Source: DASXTK01 sp036505485 (lineage in GTDB: Bacteria; Actinomycetota; Acidimicrobiia; Acidimicrobiales; VFJN01). Taken from it: 23,142 nucleotides of DNA. The notes beneath the pieces were generated by a model. That model ran no database searches, was not told the origin of the DNA, and saw nothing but the letters and a program-made list of their open reading frames with translations. The stretch covers positions 1 through 23,142 of the forward strand of contig DASXTK010000501.1 of the NCBI GenBank assembly GCA_036505485.1. Reading direction: 5' to 3'. This document shows, piece after piece, positions 1 through 6,469 of the stretch; the first letter of the stretch is position 1; each line of letters starts with the position of its first letter. The position numbers and the translations under genes are program-made.

Positions 1-84
1 CAGGAACAACAAGGCGACCAGCAGACCGGCCAACGAGCTGATCATCCCGACCCCGCGGTCGGACGGCCGGGCCCGTCGGGTCAA
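1..84 (-). CDS. Pilin-like membrane protein, N-terminal fragment (Tad cluster)
   Basis: Only the first 28 residues are in the window; the gene runs off the left edge. A TTG start at 84-82 overlaps the TGA stop (83-81) of the upstream pilin-like gene, which implies translational coupling. The visible protein has a short basic head (TRRARPSDRG), then VGMISSLAG and a very hydrophobic stretch. That is the layout of Tad/type IV-like pilins and TadE-type pseudopilins: a charged leader, a Gly-containing processing region, then a membrane helix. Its DRGVGMIS motif closely matches DRGEGVIS in the neighbouring small protein, so the two are probably related substrates of one prepilin peptidase. Whether it is a major pilin, a minor pilin or a TadE-like protein cannot be told from 28 residues. 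Confidence 0.6.
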   Translation of the reverse strand, partial: MTRRARPSDRGVGMISSLAGLLVALLFL

Positions 85-287
85 CTCCCGATCTCCGCCA
101 CCTTGTCGCGGGTGTGCTGCTCGGCGTCCTGCCAGATGGTCTTGAATCCGACCCACATCAGTGCGCCGATCCCAGCCATCACCAGGACGGCAATGGCAGC
201 GGAGATGACTCCTTCACCCCGATCGTCTCGTTGGAGACGCAGCCGGGTGGCCTGCCAGACCAGCAGGACTTCGACGGGCAATGGCAT
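81..287 (-). CDS. Flp-pilin-like small membrane protein
   Basis: A protein of 68-69 aa encoded right after tadC. ATG at 287-285 is preferred over the adjacent GTG (290-288), because an AAGGAGGG Shine-Dalgarno sits 5-6 nt upstream of the ATG. The protein has an N-terminal leader of about 22 residues ending in DRGEG, one transmembrane helix (ISAAIAVLVMAGIGALMWVGF) and a short charged tail. Size, architecture and position at the end of a tadA-tadB-tadC operon fit a Flp-type pilin or pilin-like subunit. The Glu at +5 typical of Flp prepilins is not obvious, so the processing site is uncertain (after RG or after EG). The stop overlaps the TTG start of the next pilin-like gene. Family placement is inferred from architecture rather than from a diagnostic motif. 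Confidence 0.65.
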   Translation of the reverse strand: MPLPVEVLLVWQATRLRLQRDDRGEGVISAAIAVLVMAGIGALMWVGFKTIWQDAEQHTRDKVAEIGS

Positions 288-304
288 CACGCCCTCCTTG
301 AGGC

Positions 305-1228
305 TCAGGCCCTGCCGAACATGCGCAGGGCTTCGACGAATGGAACGGCCAGGAAGATCACCCCTGGAACGAGGGTGGCGACAGTCACCGGGATCCAGAC
401 CTGCTGAGCCCGCCGCTCGATGGTGGCGACCAGCTCACGGTGCACATCTCGCCGCATCGACCGAGCCTCCTCGCTGATCAACCGGTCGAGGTCGCCGGCC
501 TGACGGTTCAGCGAAAGGACGCCCACCAGCCGGTGCAGCGCGGCCACATCGGCGAGGGCGGCCCATTCCCGCAAGGCCGTCACCTCGCTCAGGCCGAGTC
601 GGATCCGCTCGCACACCCGGGAGATGTCCCGACCGCAGACCCCTTGACCGCGCTCGGCCACCCGGTTGAGGGCGCCGCCCAACGAGTAGCCCGAACCGAG
701 CAGCATGCCCACCTGCTCGGCCACCACCGGCAGCTCGAGCACCAGGTGCCGTCGCCAGCGGTCGGACTCGGCGACCGACCGCTGCTCGACGACGAGGAAC
801 GCCAGCAGCGGCCCACCGACGATGAAGCCGAAGGCAAGGCCCCCCGGAAGAGGGATGATGGCTGCCACCAGCGTGCCCAAGCCCAGGCCCGCACCGGTGC
901 AGGTCAGTTGGCGGAACCGGAACTCGGTGGTGGTCATCGGCGAGTGGACCCGCTCCAGCCGTTGGTGCAGCGGCTCGGTCACACCGAAGAGCCGAGCCAA
1001 CCTCTCCCCGGTCGCCTGCGCCAGCGGAGACGCCAACTCCCGCCAGGTGGCCGCGATCGAGAGATCGGACCCCGGTCGCGACGGCCCGGCCGCCGGACGT
1101 CGCGGCCCGAGAAGATAAGGCGCGATGCGATCGACTAGGGGCCGGCGACGGAACCACGGCAGGCCCGCGAGCACCAGGGCCCACCCGGCGAAGGCGGACA
1201 GTCCGGCCAGACCAGCGAGGCGACTCAT
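305..1228 (-). CDS. tadC: Tad pilus inner-membrane platform protein TadC
   Basis: A 307-aa type II secretion F-domain (T2SSF) protein, one of the paired platform proteins that sit in the membrane above the TadA ATPase and support Flp pilus assembly. There is an N-terminal TM helix at about 3-23, two adjacent helices at about 112-127 and 131-147, and a final one at about 279-296. The cytoplasmic T2SSF helical domain spans about 157-275 and contains LELPVVAEQVGMLLGSGYSL, typical of the family. The ATG at 1228-1226 overlaps the TGA of tadB (ATGA), which fixes the start; the reading frame stays open upstream to 1630 but that part lies inside tadB. The protein is followed, with a good Shine-Dalgarno, by a pilin-like gene. 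TadC rather than TadB is inferred from gene order, since both belong to the same family. Confidence 0.88.
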   Translation of the reverse strand: MSRLAGLAGLSAFAGWALVLAGLPWFRRRPLVDRIAPYLLGPRRPAAGPSRPGSDLSIAATWRELASPLAQATGERLARLFGVTEPLHQRLERVHSPMTTTEFRFRQLTCTGAGLGLGTLVAAIIPLPGGLAFGFIVGGPLLAFLVVEQRSVAESDRWRRHLVLELPVVAEQVGMLLGSGYSLGGALNRVAERGQGVCGRDISRVCERIRLGLSEVTALREWAALADVAALHRLVGVLSLNRQAGDLDRLISEEARSMRRDVHRELVATIERRAQQVWIPVTVATLVPGVIFLAVPFVEALRMFGRA

Positions 1229-2115
1229 CGGAAGACCCGTTCCTCGGCCGGCAGCTTCAGCAGCCGCCCCGCCCACACCCAGCAGATCGCCACGACGGCC
1301 AGACCGGCCGCCACCATCATCTGGCCCCAGGTCGTGCGGTAGGCGGCGCGTCCGGTCCCGATCGTGGTCCCGACCAGCGCCATGCCGCAGGGGACGAGCA
1401 GCACGAACCGACGGCTGAAGCGCACACCGGCCTGTGCCGCCCGGGCATCCTTGCGGCCCTGGACATCGACCCGGCGATCGTTGACCAGGGCCTCCAGCCG
1501 GCGGTCGAGGTCGCTGCCCCCCAGCTGATGGGCCACGAGCAGGGTCTCGCACGCCGCGTCGGCGGTGGGATCGGCCAGGCGGGACTTGAGCACTCCGATC
1601 GTGCGCTCGAAGTCGATGGACAGCAGCCACTCCCGATGCGCGGCCTCGAAGCCCGGACGCATGGGCCGAGGAGCCCGTCGCCCGGCCTCGAACACCGCCT
1701 GGGGCACCGACCGGCCGAGGTTGGCGGTCAGGATCCGGATCTCCTCGAGGATCTGGGGCCAGGCCTCCTGGGCCGCGGCCTGCATCCGGTCACGGCGCAC
1801 CCGGCACGACGCCAATGGCCAGCCCACGCCCACCCAGACCGCCACCACGACCGCCGGCAGCACGGCGCCGAACACGGCCAATCCGGCCAGTCCGCCCACC
1901 GCGGCCAGGCTGGCGGCCCCACCCAGCAGCTCAACGGGCCGGATGCCGACGAGCCCGACCTGAGCCACGAAGTCCTGCCACGGTTCCGCCATCCGTCCCC
2001 ACGAGCGACCACCACCTCGGTGTCGCCGGCTGGTCCATCCCAGCACCAGCCCGGTGTAGAGCAGGTAGGTCCCCACCACGGCAACGGTCGCGGCCAACAG
2101 CGCGGCCAGGTTCAC
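1225..2115 (-). CDS. tadB: Tad pilus inner-membrane platform protein TadB
   Basis: A 296-aa T2SSF-domain membrane protein, partner of TadC in the Tad assembly platform. TM helices are predicted at about 3-25, 66-80 and 82-100 before the cytoplasmic helical domain, and at about 237-252 and 266-284 after it. The T2SSF core is about 118-235 and includes AWPQILEEIRILTANLGRSV and AHQLGGSDLDRRLEAL. The start is the GTG at 2115-2113, which overlaps the TGA of tadA (GTGA), a coupled junction like the rest of the operon. TadB and TadC probably form a heteromeric platform contacting the TadA hexamer. Length and topology are normal for actinobacterial TadB. Confidence 0.88.
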   Translation of the reverse strand: MNLAALLAATVAVVGTYLLYTGLVLGWTSRRHRGGGRSWGRMAEPWQDFVAQVGLVGIRPVELLGGAASLAAVGGLAGLAVFGAVLPAVVVAVWVGVGWPLASCRVRRDRMQAAAQEAWPQILEEIRILTANLGRSVPQAVFEAGRRAPRPMRPGFEAAHREWLLSIDFERTIGVLKSRLADPTADAACETLLVAHQLGGSDLDRRLEALVNDRRVDVQGRKDARAAQAGVRFSRRFVLLVPCGMALVGTTIGTGRAAYRTTWGQMMVAAGLAVVAICWVWAGRLLKLPAEERVFR

Positions 2116-3410
2116 GTCGGGCCGCCATCCTGGAGGAGCCGACGGACATCGTGTCCGGCGTCGGCCAGGCGACGGCCCAATCGCAGCGGCAGCTCACCGC
2201 TCCGGCTCAGCGGTTGACCCAACCCCGAGCGACGGAACAGCGGCGTGGTCGTGAACTGGGTGGCCCCGCTGCTCGCCGCCAGATCCTCGACTGCGACCAC
2301 CTCGGTGACCCGCGGCCCGACATGGTCCCGGCCGCAGTGGACCACCAGATCGACGCTCTCGCTGACCAGGGTGTTGAGGGCGCCGAGCGGCAGACCGCCG
2401 GACGTATCGGCCAGCTGGCAGATGAAGCGCAGCCGGGTCAGGGCCTGGTGGGCCGAGCCGGCATGGATGGTGGTCAGACCGCTGACACCGGACGACAGCG
2501 TGAGCAACAGCGGCAACGCCTCGCGATCACGCACCTCACCGACGATCGCCACATCCGGCGCCATGCGCAGGAAGCCGGCGACCAGCCGACGAAGATCGAC
2601 CCCGGAGCGGTCGCCTCGGGCCGTGCGGGTCTGCATCTGGGCCACGTTGGGCAGCGGCACCTGGGTCTCGAAGACCTCCTCCGCCACCACCACCCGCAGC
2701 GTGGGATCGATCTCGGCGGCGGTGCACGACAGCAGCGTGGTCTTTCCCGACCCCGGCGGCCCGGAGAACACGATCGAGCAGCGGGCCGCAACACAGGTCC
2801 GCAGCAGGAGGGCCACCTGACCGCTGAGCATGTCCCGTATCACCAGCTCGTCGAGGCTGCGGAAGGGCAGGGCGGTGAACTTGCGGATGTTCACCAGCAG
2901 ATGTCCGCCCCGGGCGACATCGGTGTGCACGATGTGGACCCGGGACCCGTCGTCGAGCTGCGCATCCTGCAGCCCCTCGGACGGATTCAGTTTGCGGTGG
3001 GCGCTGGAAGCGTCGTCGAGCAGCCGGGTCAGCGTGCGTTCGACGTGCTCGTCGTCGTGGAAGACCTCGTCGACATACCCGGACGGTCCGGAGTGCCGGC
3101 GCACGAAGATGGAGTCCGGGCCGTTGACCATGATCTCCCAGACGTCATCGTCGAGGAGCAGCGGCGTGAGTGGCCCATAGCGGGCCAGATTCCGGAACGC
3201 CCGTCCGGCCACGGCCTCGGGATCGGCGAGCTCGATCGAGTGGATGCCGCGCCGGAAGTCGTCGTCCCAACGCAGGATCTCGGTCTCGATCAGCGACCGG
3301 AGGGTGGCCTCGCTGCCCGGCGACGACATCTCCAGGTGCAGATCCTTGGCCCGCTCCTGGACCGCCCGTTCGATCTCGGCCAGGGGCGACACGGCCACCG
3401 AGCCGTTCAT
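2112..3410 (-). CDS. tadA: Tad pilus assembly ATPase TadA/CpaF
   Basis: A 432-aa type II/IV secretion ATPase of the CpaF/TadA family that powers Flp pilus assembly at the inner membrane. The N-terminal domain (about 1-180) carries the family stretch YGPLTPLLLDDDVWEIMVNG. Walker A is GPPGSGKTT at 217-225. The Walker B region is PDVAIVGEVRD at 285-295, and the His box is GLTTIHAGSA at 311-320. The segment after Walker A reads VVVAEEVFE where most relatives have an Asp-box like IEDTAEL, so the acidic residues are kept but the motif is altered. ATG at 3410-3408 is chosen because it overlaps the cpaE stop (TGATG) and has GAGGAGG seven bases upstream. The frame is open further upstream to 4073, but that lies inside cpaE. 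Substrates would be the small pilin-like proteins at the end of the operon. Confidence 0.93.
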   Translation of the reverse strand: MNGSVAVSPLAEIERAVQERAKDLHLEMSSPGSEATLRSLIETEILRWDDDFRRGIHSIELADPEAVAGRAFRNLARYGPLTPLLLDDDVWEIMVNGPDSIFVRRHSGPSGYVDEVFHDDEHVERTLTRLLDDASSAHRKLNPSEGLQDAQLDDGSRVHIVHTDVARGGHLLVNIRKFTALPFRSLDELVIRDMLSGQVALLLRTCVAARCSIVFSGPPGSGKTTLLSCTAAEIDPTLRVVVAEEVFETQVPLPNVAQMQTRTARGDRSGVDLRRLVAGFLRMAPDVAIVGEVRDREALPLLLTLSSGVSGLTTIHAGSAHQALTRLRFICQLADTSGGLPLGALNTLVSESVDLVVHCGRDHVGPRVTEVVAVEDLAASSGATQFTTTPLFRRSGLGQPLSRSGELPLRLGRRLADAGHDVRRLLQDGGPT

Positions 3411-4738
3411 CACACCGCCTCCTCGCTGAACGGGGACCAGTTGGGCAACGACCCGGGCGCCACCGCCACCAACTCCGGCGAGACCGAGCGGTCGCTGGAC
3501 TCGACGGCCTCGGACGTCAGGTGTTCGAGCACCGCCCACACCGGGTCGGCGATTCCGGTCACGAATCCGGAGGGCACGCCACCCTCGTCCCGCACGACGT
3601 CGTCGAGTCGTCGGCGCTCGCCCACGAACAACGGACCGGCGGCCAGCACCACACCCGGCGTCACTGCGTCGAGCAACGTGACGAGGCCCCGTCCCAGCTC
3701 CGCCCGGGCGCGTGGATGGCGCGGTGCACGGTTGATCACCGGGAGCAGCCGGCCGGCCGGAACACCCAGATCGAGCAGGTCTCGCAGGACCAGGACCTGG
3801 GCGTGGACCCCGGCCACCCCGCTGCGGCCGACGACGATCACCAGGTCGGCGGCCCGGAGGCTGGTCCGGGCCAGGACATTGCGCTCCTCGACCTCGGTCG
3901 AACCGCATTCGGCGTCGCCTTCCACATCGGCGTCGCTGTCGGTGACGACCAGGCGGTAGGCGCTGCGCAACCCATCCAGAGCGGCGACCACCGCTCGACC
4001 CCGCAACGCCGCCCAATCCCGCTGGCGACGCAGACCCAACAGCAGGTCGTAGCCCCGAGGAACCTCGAAGCACATGCGCCGCACATCGATCGGGGCCAAC
4101 GAAGCGACCCGACAGGCGCCGACCAGCTCGGACAGCCCGGGCACGACGTCACCGGCATCGTGCAGCAGGCCCTGTTGCGCCCGCAGCGCCAGATCGGCGA
4201 GGACCACCAGCCCGTGGTGGCGGGGATCCCGGGCCCACCCGGTGGCCAGGGCCAGGGCAACAGTGGACCGCCCAGTGCCCGCGGCGCCGGTGACGGCCAC
4301 GATCCGGCCCCGCCAGCGAGGCTCGGCCGGATCATGCGGCGCCGCGGACCTGGCCACGGCATCGGCACGAGCCACGGGCTGGGCGACGCTGCGCAGGACG
4401 GTCAGCAGCTCCTCTCGGCCGAAGTCGGGCGGGAGGACCGCAGCCACCCCCAGATGGGCCCACGAGGTGGTGCCGGGGCGGTCGTCGGCCACCAGGACGG
4501 CGCAGTCGCTGGCCGTGGCCAGCTCGATGAGGTCGCGGTCACAGGCCGGCAGGCTGGCGTCGATCAGCAGGGCCGAGAAGCGCCGACCGGATTGCAGCCG
4601 GGCCCGCAGCTCTCCGCTGGTCACCGCCTTGACGAACTCCGCCGGCAGGGCACCAGAAGTCGACCAGCGCGCCACGTCGAGGAACCAACGGGACTGCGAC
4701 CGCGCCAGCCCGACGAGCACGTAGCGCTCGCCGTTCAT
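3410..4738 (-). CDS. cpaE: CpaE/TadZ-like pilus localisation ATPase-family protein
   Basis: A 442-aa protein with the CpaE/TadZ layout: a degenerate receiver-like domain (about 1-120, with LLIDASLP at the position of the receiver phosphoacceptor strand) and a MinD/ParA-type P-loop domain (about 143-400). The P-loop reads GAAGTGRST at 151-159, with Arg157 where the catalytic Lys would be, so classical ATP hydrolysis may be lost; CpaE/TadZ proteins are known for atypical Walker A motifs. LVVLADLALRAQQG (177-190) matches the strand carrying the Asp after switch I. The C-terminus (about 410-442) is acidic and unstructured. Family members position the Tad machine at a cell pole or site. The ATG overlaps the cpaB stop (ATGA), and the gene lies between cpaB and tadA as in other Tad operons. 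Confidence 0.85.
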   Translation of the reverse strand: MNGERYVLVGLARSQSRWFLDVARWSTSGALPAEFVKAVTSGELRARLQSGRRFSALLIDASLPACDRDLIELATASDCAVLVADDRPGTTSWAHLGVAAVLPPDFGREELLTVLRSVAQPVARADAVARSAAPHDPAEPRWRGRIVAVTGAAGTGRSTVALALATGWARDPRHHGLVVLADLALRAQQGLLHDAGDVVPGLSELVGACRVASLAPIDVRRMCFEVPRGYDLLLGLRRQRDWAALRGRAVVAALDGLRSAYRLVVTDSDADVEGDAECGSTEVEERNVLARTSLRAADLVIVVGRSGVAGVHAQVLVLRDLLDLGVPAGRLLPVINRAPRHPRARAELGRGLVTLLDAVTPGVVLAAGPLFVGERRRLDDVVRDEGGVPSGFVTGIADPVWAVLEHLTSEAVESSDRSVSPELVAVAPGSLPNWSPFSEEAV

Positions 4739-5481
4739 CCCCCGCCCTCCCCGACTCCGGCAACGACCGCATCGGTGCTGCGGACCAGAGTCACCTCGCC
4801 GGCCCGAACGGCGTGGACCAGCTCGGTGAGGTTGCGGGTCGTGTCGTCGCTGACCGGGATTCCCAGGGTCACCGTGACGGTCTGGCCCGCCGACGAGAAC
4901 CCTTCGCCGGCCGCTCCGGCCACCCGGACGACCTGGACCCCGGCGGCAACGACCAGCGTTTGATCCGGATAGGTGACATAGACGTCGACCCGGTCGCCGC
5001 TGCGCAGCTGACCATCGACCGCCCGATCGGTGGGGAGGGCGAAGGCCAGCTCGACGCCGGGAGCGGCCGACCGGCCCTCGCTGAGCTGGCTGGCCTGCAC
5101 CAGCTCGGCCTCGCCGATGGGGCCGAGAGCTACCCGTCCGATCAAGGCGGCGGGATCGCCGAACGCGCCGGCAGCCACGCCCCGAGGTAAGTCGAGCGCC
5201 GACACCCGCAGGTCGGCCGGACCCAGACGCTCGCCCGGATCGATCGGCCGAGCCGCGACCACGAACGACTGGTGGGGCGTGTGGGCGGCATGCTCCCAGG
5301 CCATGAACGTGGCCACCCCGGACAGGGCCAGAAGGAGCCCTCCGACGATGGCCCGGGTGTTGGGGACCAGGGGGCGACCGAGCACGTGGTGGCGGCCGCC
5401 GGCGAGACGGGAGGCACCTGCTGCGGTCTCCTCGACGCCGCCGCCCGTCGCCGCGGCGCGATCGACCGCATCAACAGCCAC
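4735..5481 (-). CDS. cpaB: CpaB/RcpC-like SAF-domain pilus assembly protein
   Basis: A 248-aa bitopic protein. A cytoplasmic head (1-42) is followed by a TM helix (about 43-61, IVGGLLLALSGVATFMAW). The outside part begins with a SAF domain (about 72-132, FVVAARPIDPGERLGPADLR, then LPRGVAAGAFGDPAALIGRVA), followed by the RcpC/CpaB domain, including GDRVDVYVTYPD and VQVVRVAG. CpaB proteins act on the periplasmic or outer side of Tad systems. The proposed GTG start (5481-5479) has GGGGGA six bases upstream. Alternatives are a GTG at 5502, or a GTG at 5385 just before the TM helix that lacks a Shine-Dalgarno. The frame is open to 5979, but that extension overlaps the divergent gene. This is the first gene of the Tad operon, and the only clear non-coding space upstream is the divergent intergenic region. 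Confidence 0.85.
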   Translation of the reverse strand: MAVDAVDRAAATGGGVEETAAGASRLAGGRHHVLGRPLVPNTRAIVGGLLLALSGVATFMAWEHAAHTPHQSFVVAARPIDPGERLGPADLRVSALDLPRGVAAGAFGDPAALIGRVALGPIGEAELVQASQLSEGRSAAPGVELAFALPTDRAVDGQLRSGDRVDVYVTYPDQTLVVAAGVQVVRVAGAAGEGFSSAGQTVTVTLGIPVSDDTTRNLTELVHAVRAGEVTLVRSTDAVVAGVGEGGG

Positions 5482-5736
5482 TGCACATCCCCCAGACGCC
5501 ACACCTCGCCACAATCGTCCCGCCTTTGCCCGTCGGTCGTTTCCGGCGGTCCGCCACTCAGGCGAGCCGTGGCAACACAGTACGCGCTCATTGCGGGTGG
5601 GGAATGCGCTGAAACGGAAATAAACGTCACTATTGGAGAGGCCACCGCCTGACTTGCGGCGCTGATCAACACAGATCCGGCGAGAATTGCACTGAAAGGA
5701 CCCAAAAGAGCACAGCGGGGGTGTAACCTCACCTCC
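5482..5736. promoter_or_regulatory. Divergent intergenic region of the Tad operon and HTH gene
   Basis: 255 nt with no convincing gene, and the longest gene-free stretch in the window. It must hold the Tad operon promoter (leftward) and the HTH gene promoter (rightward). A minus-strand hexamer TACTGT (5582-5577) is a weak -10 candidate for the Tad operon, with no good -35. The part from about 5575 to 5720 is visibly more AT-rich than the flanking genes. No clear operator palindrome was found. Confidence 0.5.
5724..5729 (+). promoter_or_regulatory. -10 element (TAACCT) of the HTH gene; leaderless start
   Basis: TAACCT fits the actinobacterial TANNNT -10 consensus and ends seven bases before the GTG at 5737. 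This is the spacing expected if transcription begins at the start codon itself. No Shine-Dalgarno lies upstream of the GTG and no recognisable -35 is present. Confidence 0.55.
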
Positions 5737-6018
5737 GTGGCTAGCGATGAGATCGAACCCGTAGACCTCCCGACCAGCGGTGATCGCTCTGAGGACATCG
5801 AGTGGCTGTCGACCCAGGAAGCCGCTCGCCGGCTCGGGATCACGCCCCGGACCCTCTACCGCTTCATCGACCACGGTGAGCTCCCCGCCTACCGTTTTGG
5901 TCGCGTGATCCGGTTGCAGGCGAGCGAGGTCCACAGCTTCATTCGGAGCTCGAGGATCAAGCCGGGCGAGCTCGAGCACCTGTATCCGGAACCTGTGAGC
6001 CGCGACGAAGAAGGCTGA
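5737..6018 (+). CDS. Excisionase/BldC-like helix-turn-helix DNA-binding protein
   Basis: A 93-aa protein with one winged-HTH domain of the MerR-superfamily excisionase type at about 22-70 (EWLSTQEAARRLGITPRTLY, then HGELPAYRFGRVIRLQASEVHSFI). The tail (RIKPGELEHLYPE) is reminiscent of a conserved family of small actinobacterial HTH proteins. Despite the Pfam-style name excisionase, there is no integrase or phage gene nearby, so it is more likely a small DNA-architectural or transcription regulator like BldC. It starts with GTG at 5737 behind a TANNNT -10, probably leaderless. It diverges from the Tad pilus operon across 255 nt, which makes that operon a natural candidate target; this is inference from position only. 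Confidence 0.75.
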   Translation: MASDEIEPVDLPTSGDRSEDIEWLSTQEAARRLGITPRTLYRFIDHGELPAYRFGRVIRLQASEVHSFIRSSRIKPGELEHLYPEPVSRDEEG

Positions 6019-6060
6019 CCGGCCACAGCATCACGCTCGTGGGATCACCGAATAGGGCGC

Positions 6061-6069
6061 TTATCCACA
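6061..6069 (+). promoter_or_regulatory. DnaA-box-like 9-mer
   Basis: A perfect match to the consensus DnaA box TTATCCACA, in the 128-nt gap between the HTH gene and the 72-aa protein. It is a single copy with no origin genes (dnaA, dnaN) nearby, so a regulatory role or chance occurrence are both possible. Confidence 0.35.
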
Positions 6070-6134
6070 GAGCGCGGGCGCGCGCAGCCCAATTCACAGG
6101 GTTGCCCTACTCGTACCGCACAGCCTGGTCGTCG

Positions 6135-6140
6135 TACCGT
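6135..6140 (+). promoter_or_regulatory. -10 element (TACCGT) of the 72-aa gene; leaderless start
   Basis: TACCGT ends six bases before the ATG at 6147. This is the leaderless geometry and supports choosing that ATG over the upstream in-frame ATG at 6039. No convincing -35 was found. Confidence 0.45.
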
Positions 6141-6146
6141 CGACCC

Positions 6147-6365
6147 ATGCCGTACTTCGAGCTGGTCCTCAGCGATGGTGCCATCGAAGTGATCGATGGG
6201 GCGGACGCCTACCAACAGGAAGGACCGATGACGACCTTCTTCCGCTGTGGCACCGACCGGGACGCCATCGACGCCTGGAGCACCCGCGTGGCCAGCATCC
6301 GCACCGCCGACCTACGCCTGATCCGCCGCCACGAACCCCACCCCACCCACGCCCTCGCCAGCTAA
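6147..6365 (+). CDS. Unknown 72-aa protein
   Basis: I do not recognise this protein. The first part (MPYFELVLSDGAIEVIDGAD, then AYQQEGPMTTFFR) looks like a small beta-rich fold with alternating hydrophobic residues. The second (DAIDAWSTRVASIRTADLRLIRR) begins amphipathic-helical and ends in a strand-like stretch. There is no signal peptide, TM helix or cysteine pair (a single Cys at 34). The frame is open from 6039 (108 aa), but the extra 36 residues are Arg-rich and low in character, and the TACCGT -10 sits six bases before 6147, so the shorter form is preferred. Its sequence character is that of a real protein rather than a shadow frame. It lies between a small HTH gene and a convergent unknown gene and gives no functional clue by context. 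Confidence 0.6.
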   Translation: MPYFELVLSDGAIEVIDGADAYQQEGPMTTFFRCGTDRDAIDAWSTRVASIRTADLRLIRRHEPHPTHALAS

Positions 6366-6374
6366 GCGCCGGCT

Positions 6375-6393
6375 GGCGGTCCTCTTGACCGCC
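6375..6393. terminator. Hairpin between convergent genes
   Basis: A 7-bp perfect stem (GGCGGTC/GACCGCC) with a five-base loop, starting 10 nt after the stop of the 72-aa gene and before the convergent gene ending at 6470. There is no U-tract immediately after it, as is common in high-GC actinobacteria. The rest of 6394-6469 is relatively AT-rich and contains nothing I recognise. Confidence 0.5.
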
Positions 6394-6469
6394 CACTGGC
6401 CGTAATTGAGACAGTTTCCCTGCATATAGCGGCTTTTCCGTCCCAATTTCGGCAACGACCACCGAGGGG

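Noticed and set aside
1229..1630. Upstream extension of tadC to 1630
   Set aside because: It lies inside tadB in another frame; the ATGA overlap at 1225-1228 gives the natural start.
1815..3959. A 714-codon open frame on the plus strand across tadB/tadA/cpaE
   Set aside because: It is antisense to three convincing Tad genes. Its composition is Arg/Pro/Gly-rich shadow sequence with no motifs, as expected for long open frames in high-GC DNA.
3411..4073. Upstream extension of tadA to 4073
   Set aside because: The extra 221 codons overlap cpaE in another frame. The ATG at 3410 has a strong Shine-Dalgarno and overlaps the cpaE stop.
3170..4963. A 597-codon open frame on the plus strand
   Set aside because: It is antisense to cpaE and cpaB, low in hydrophobic structure and without family motifs.
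5687..5692. TTGCAC as a -35 for the HTH gene
   Set aside because: The distance to the -10 TAACCT is 31 bases, far outside the usable spacing.
5482..5979. Upstream extension of cpaB to 5979
   Set aside because: It would overlap the divergent HTH gene and promoter region, and the added sequence has no family resemblance.
5737..6018. HTH gene as a phage excisionase marking a mobile element
   Set aside because: No integrase, attachment-site repeat, tRNA target or phage gene is nearby; the same domain is common in small chromosomal regulators.
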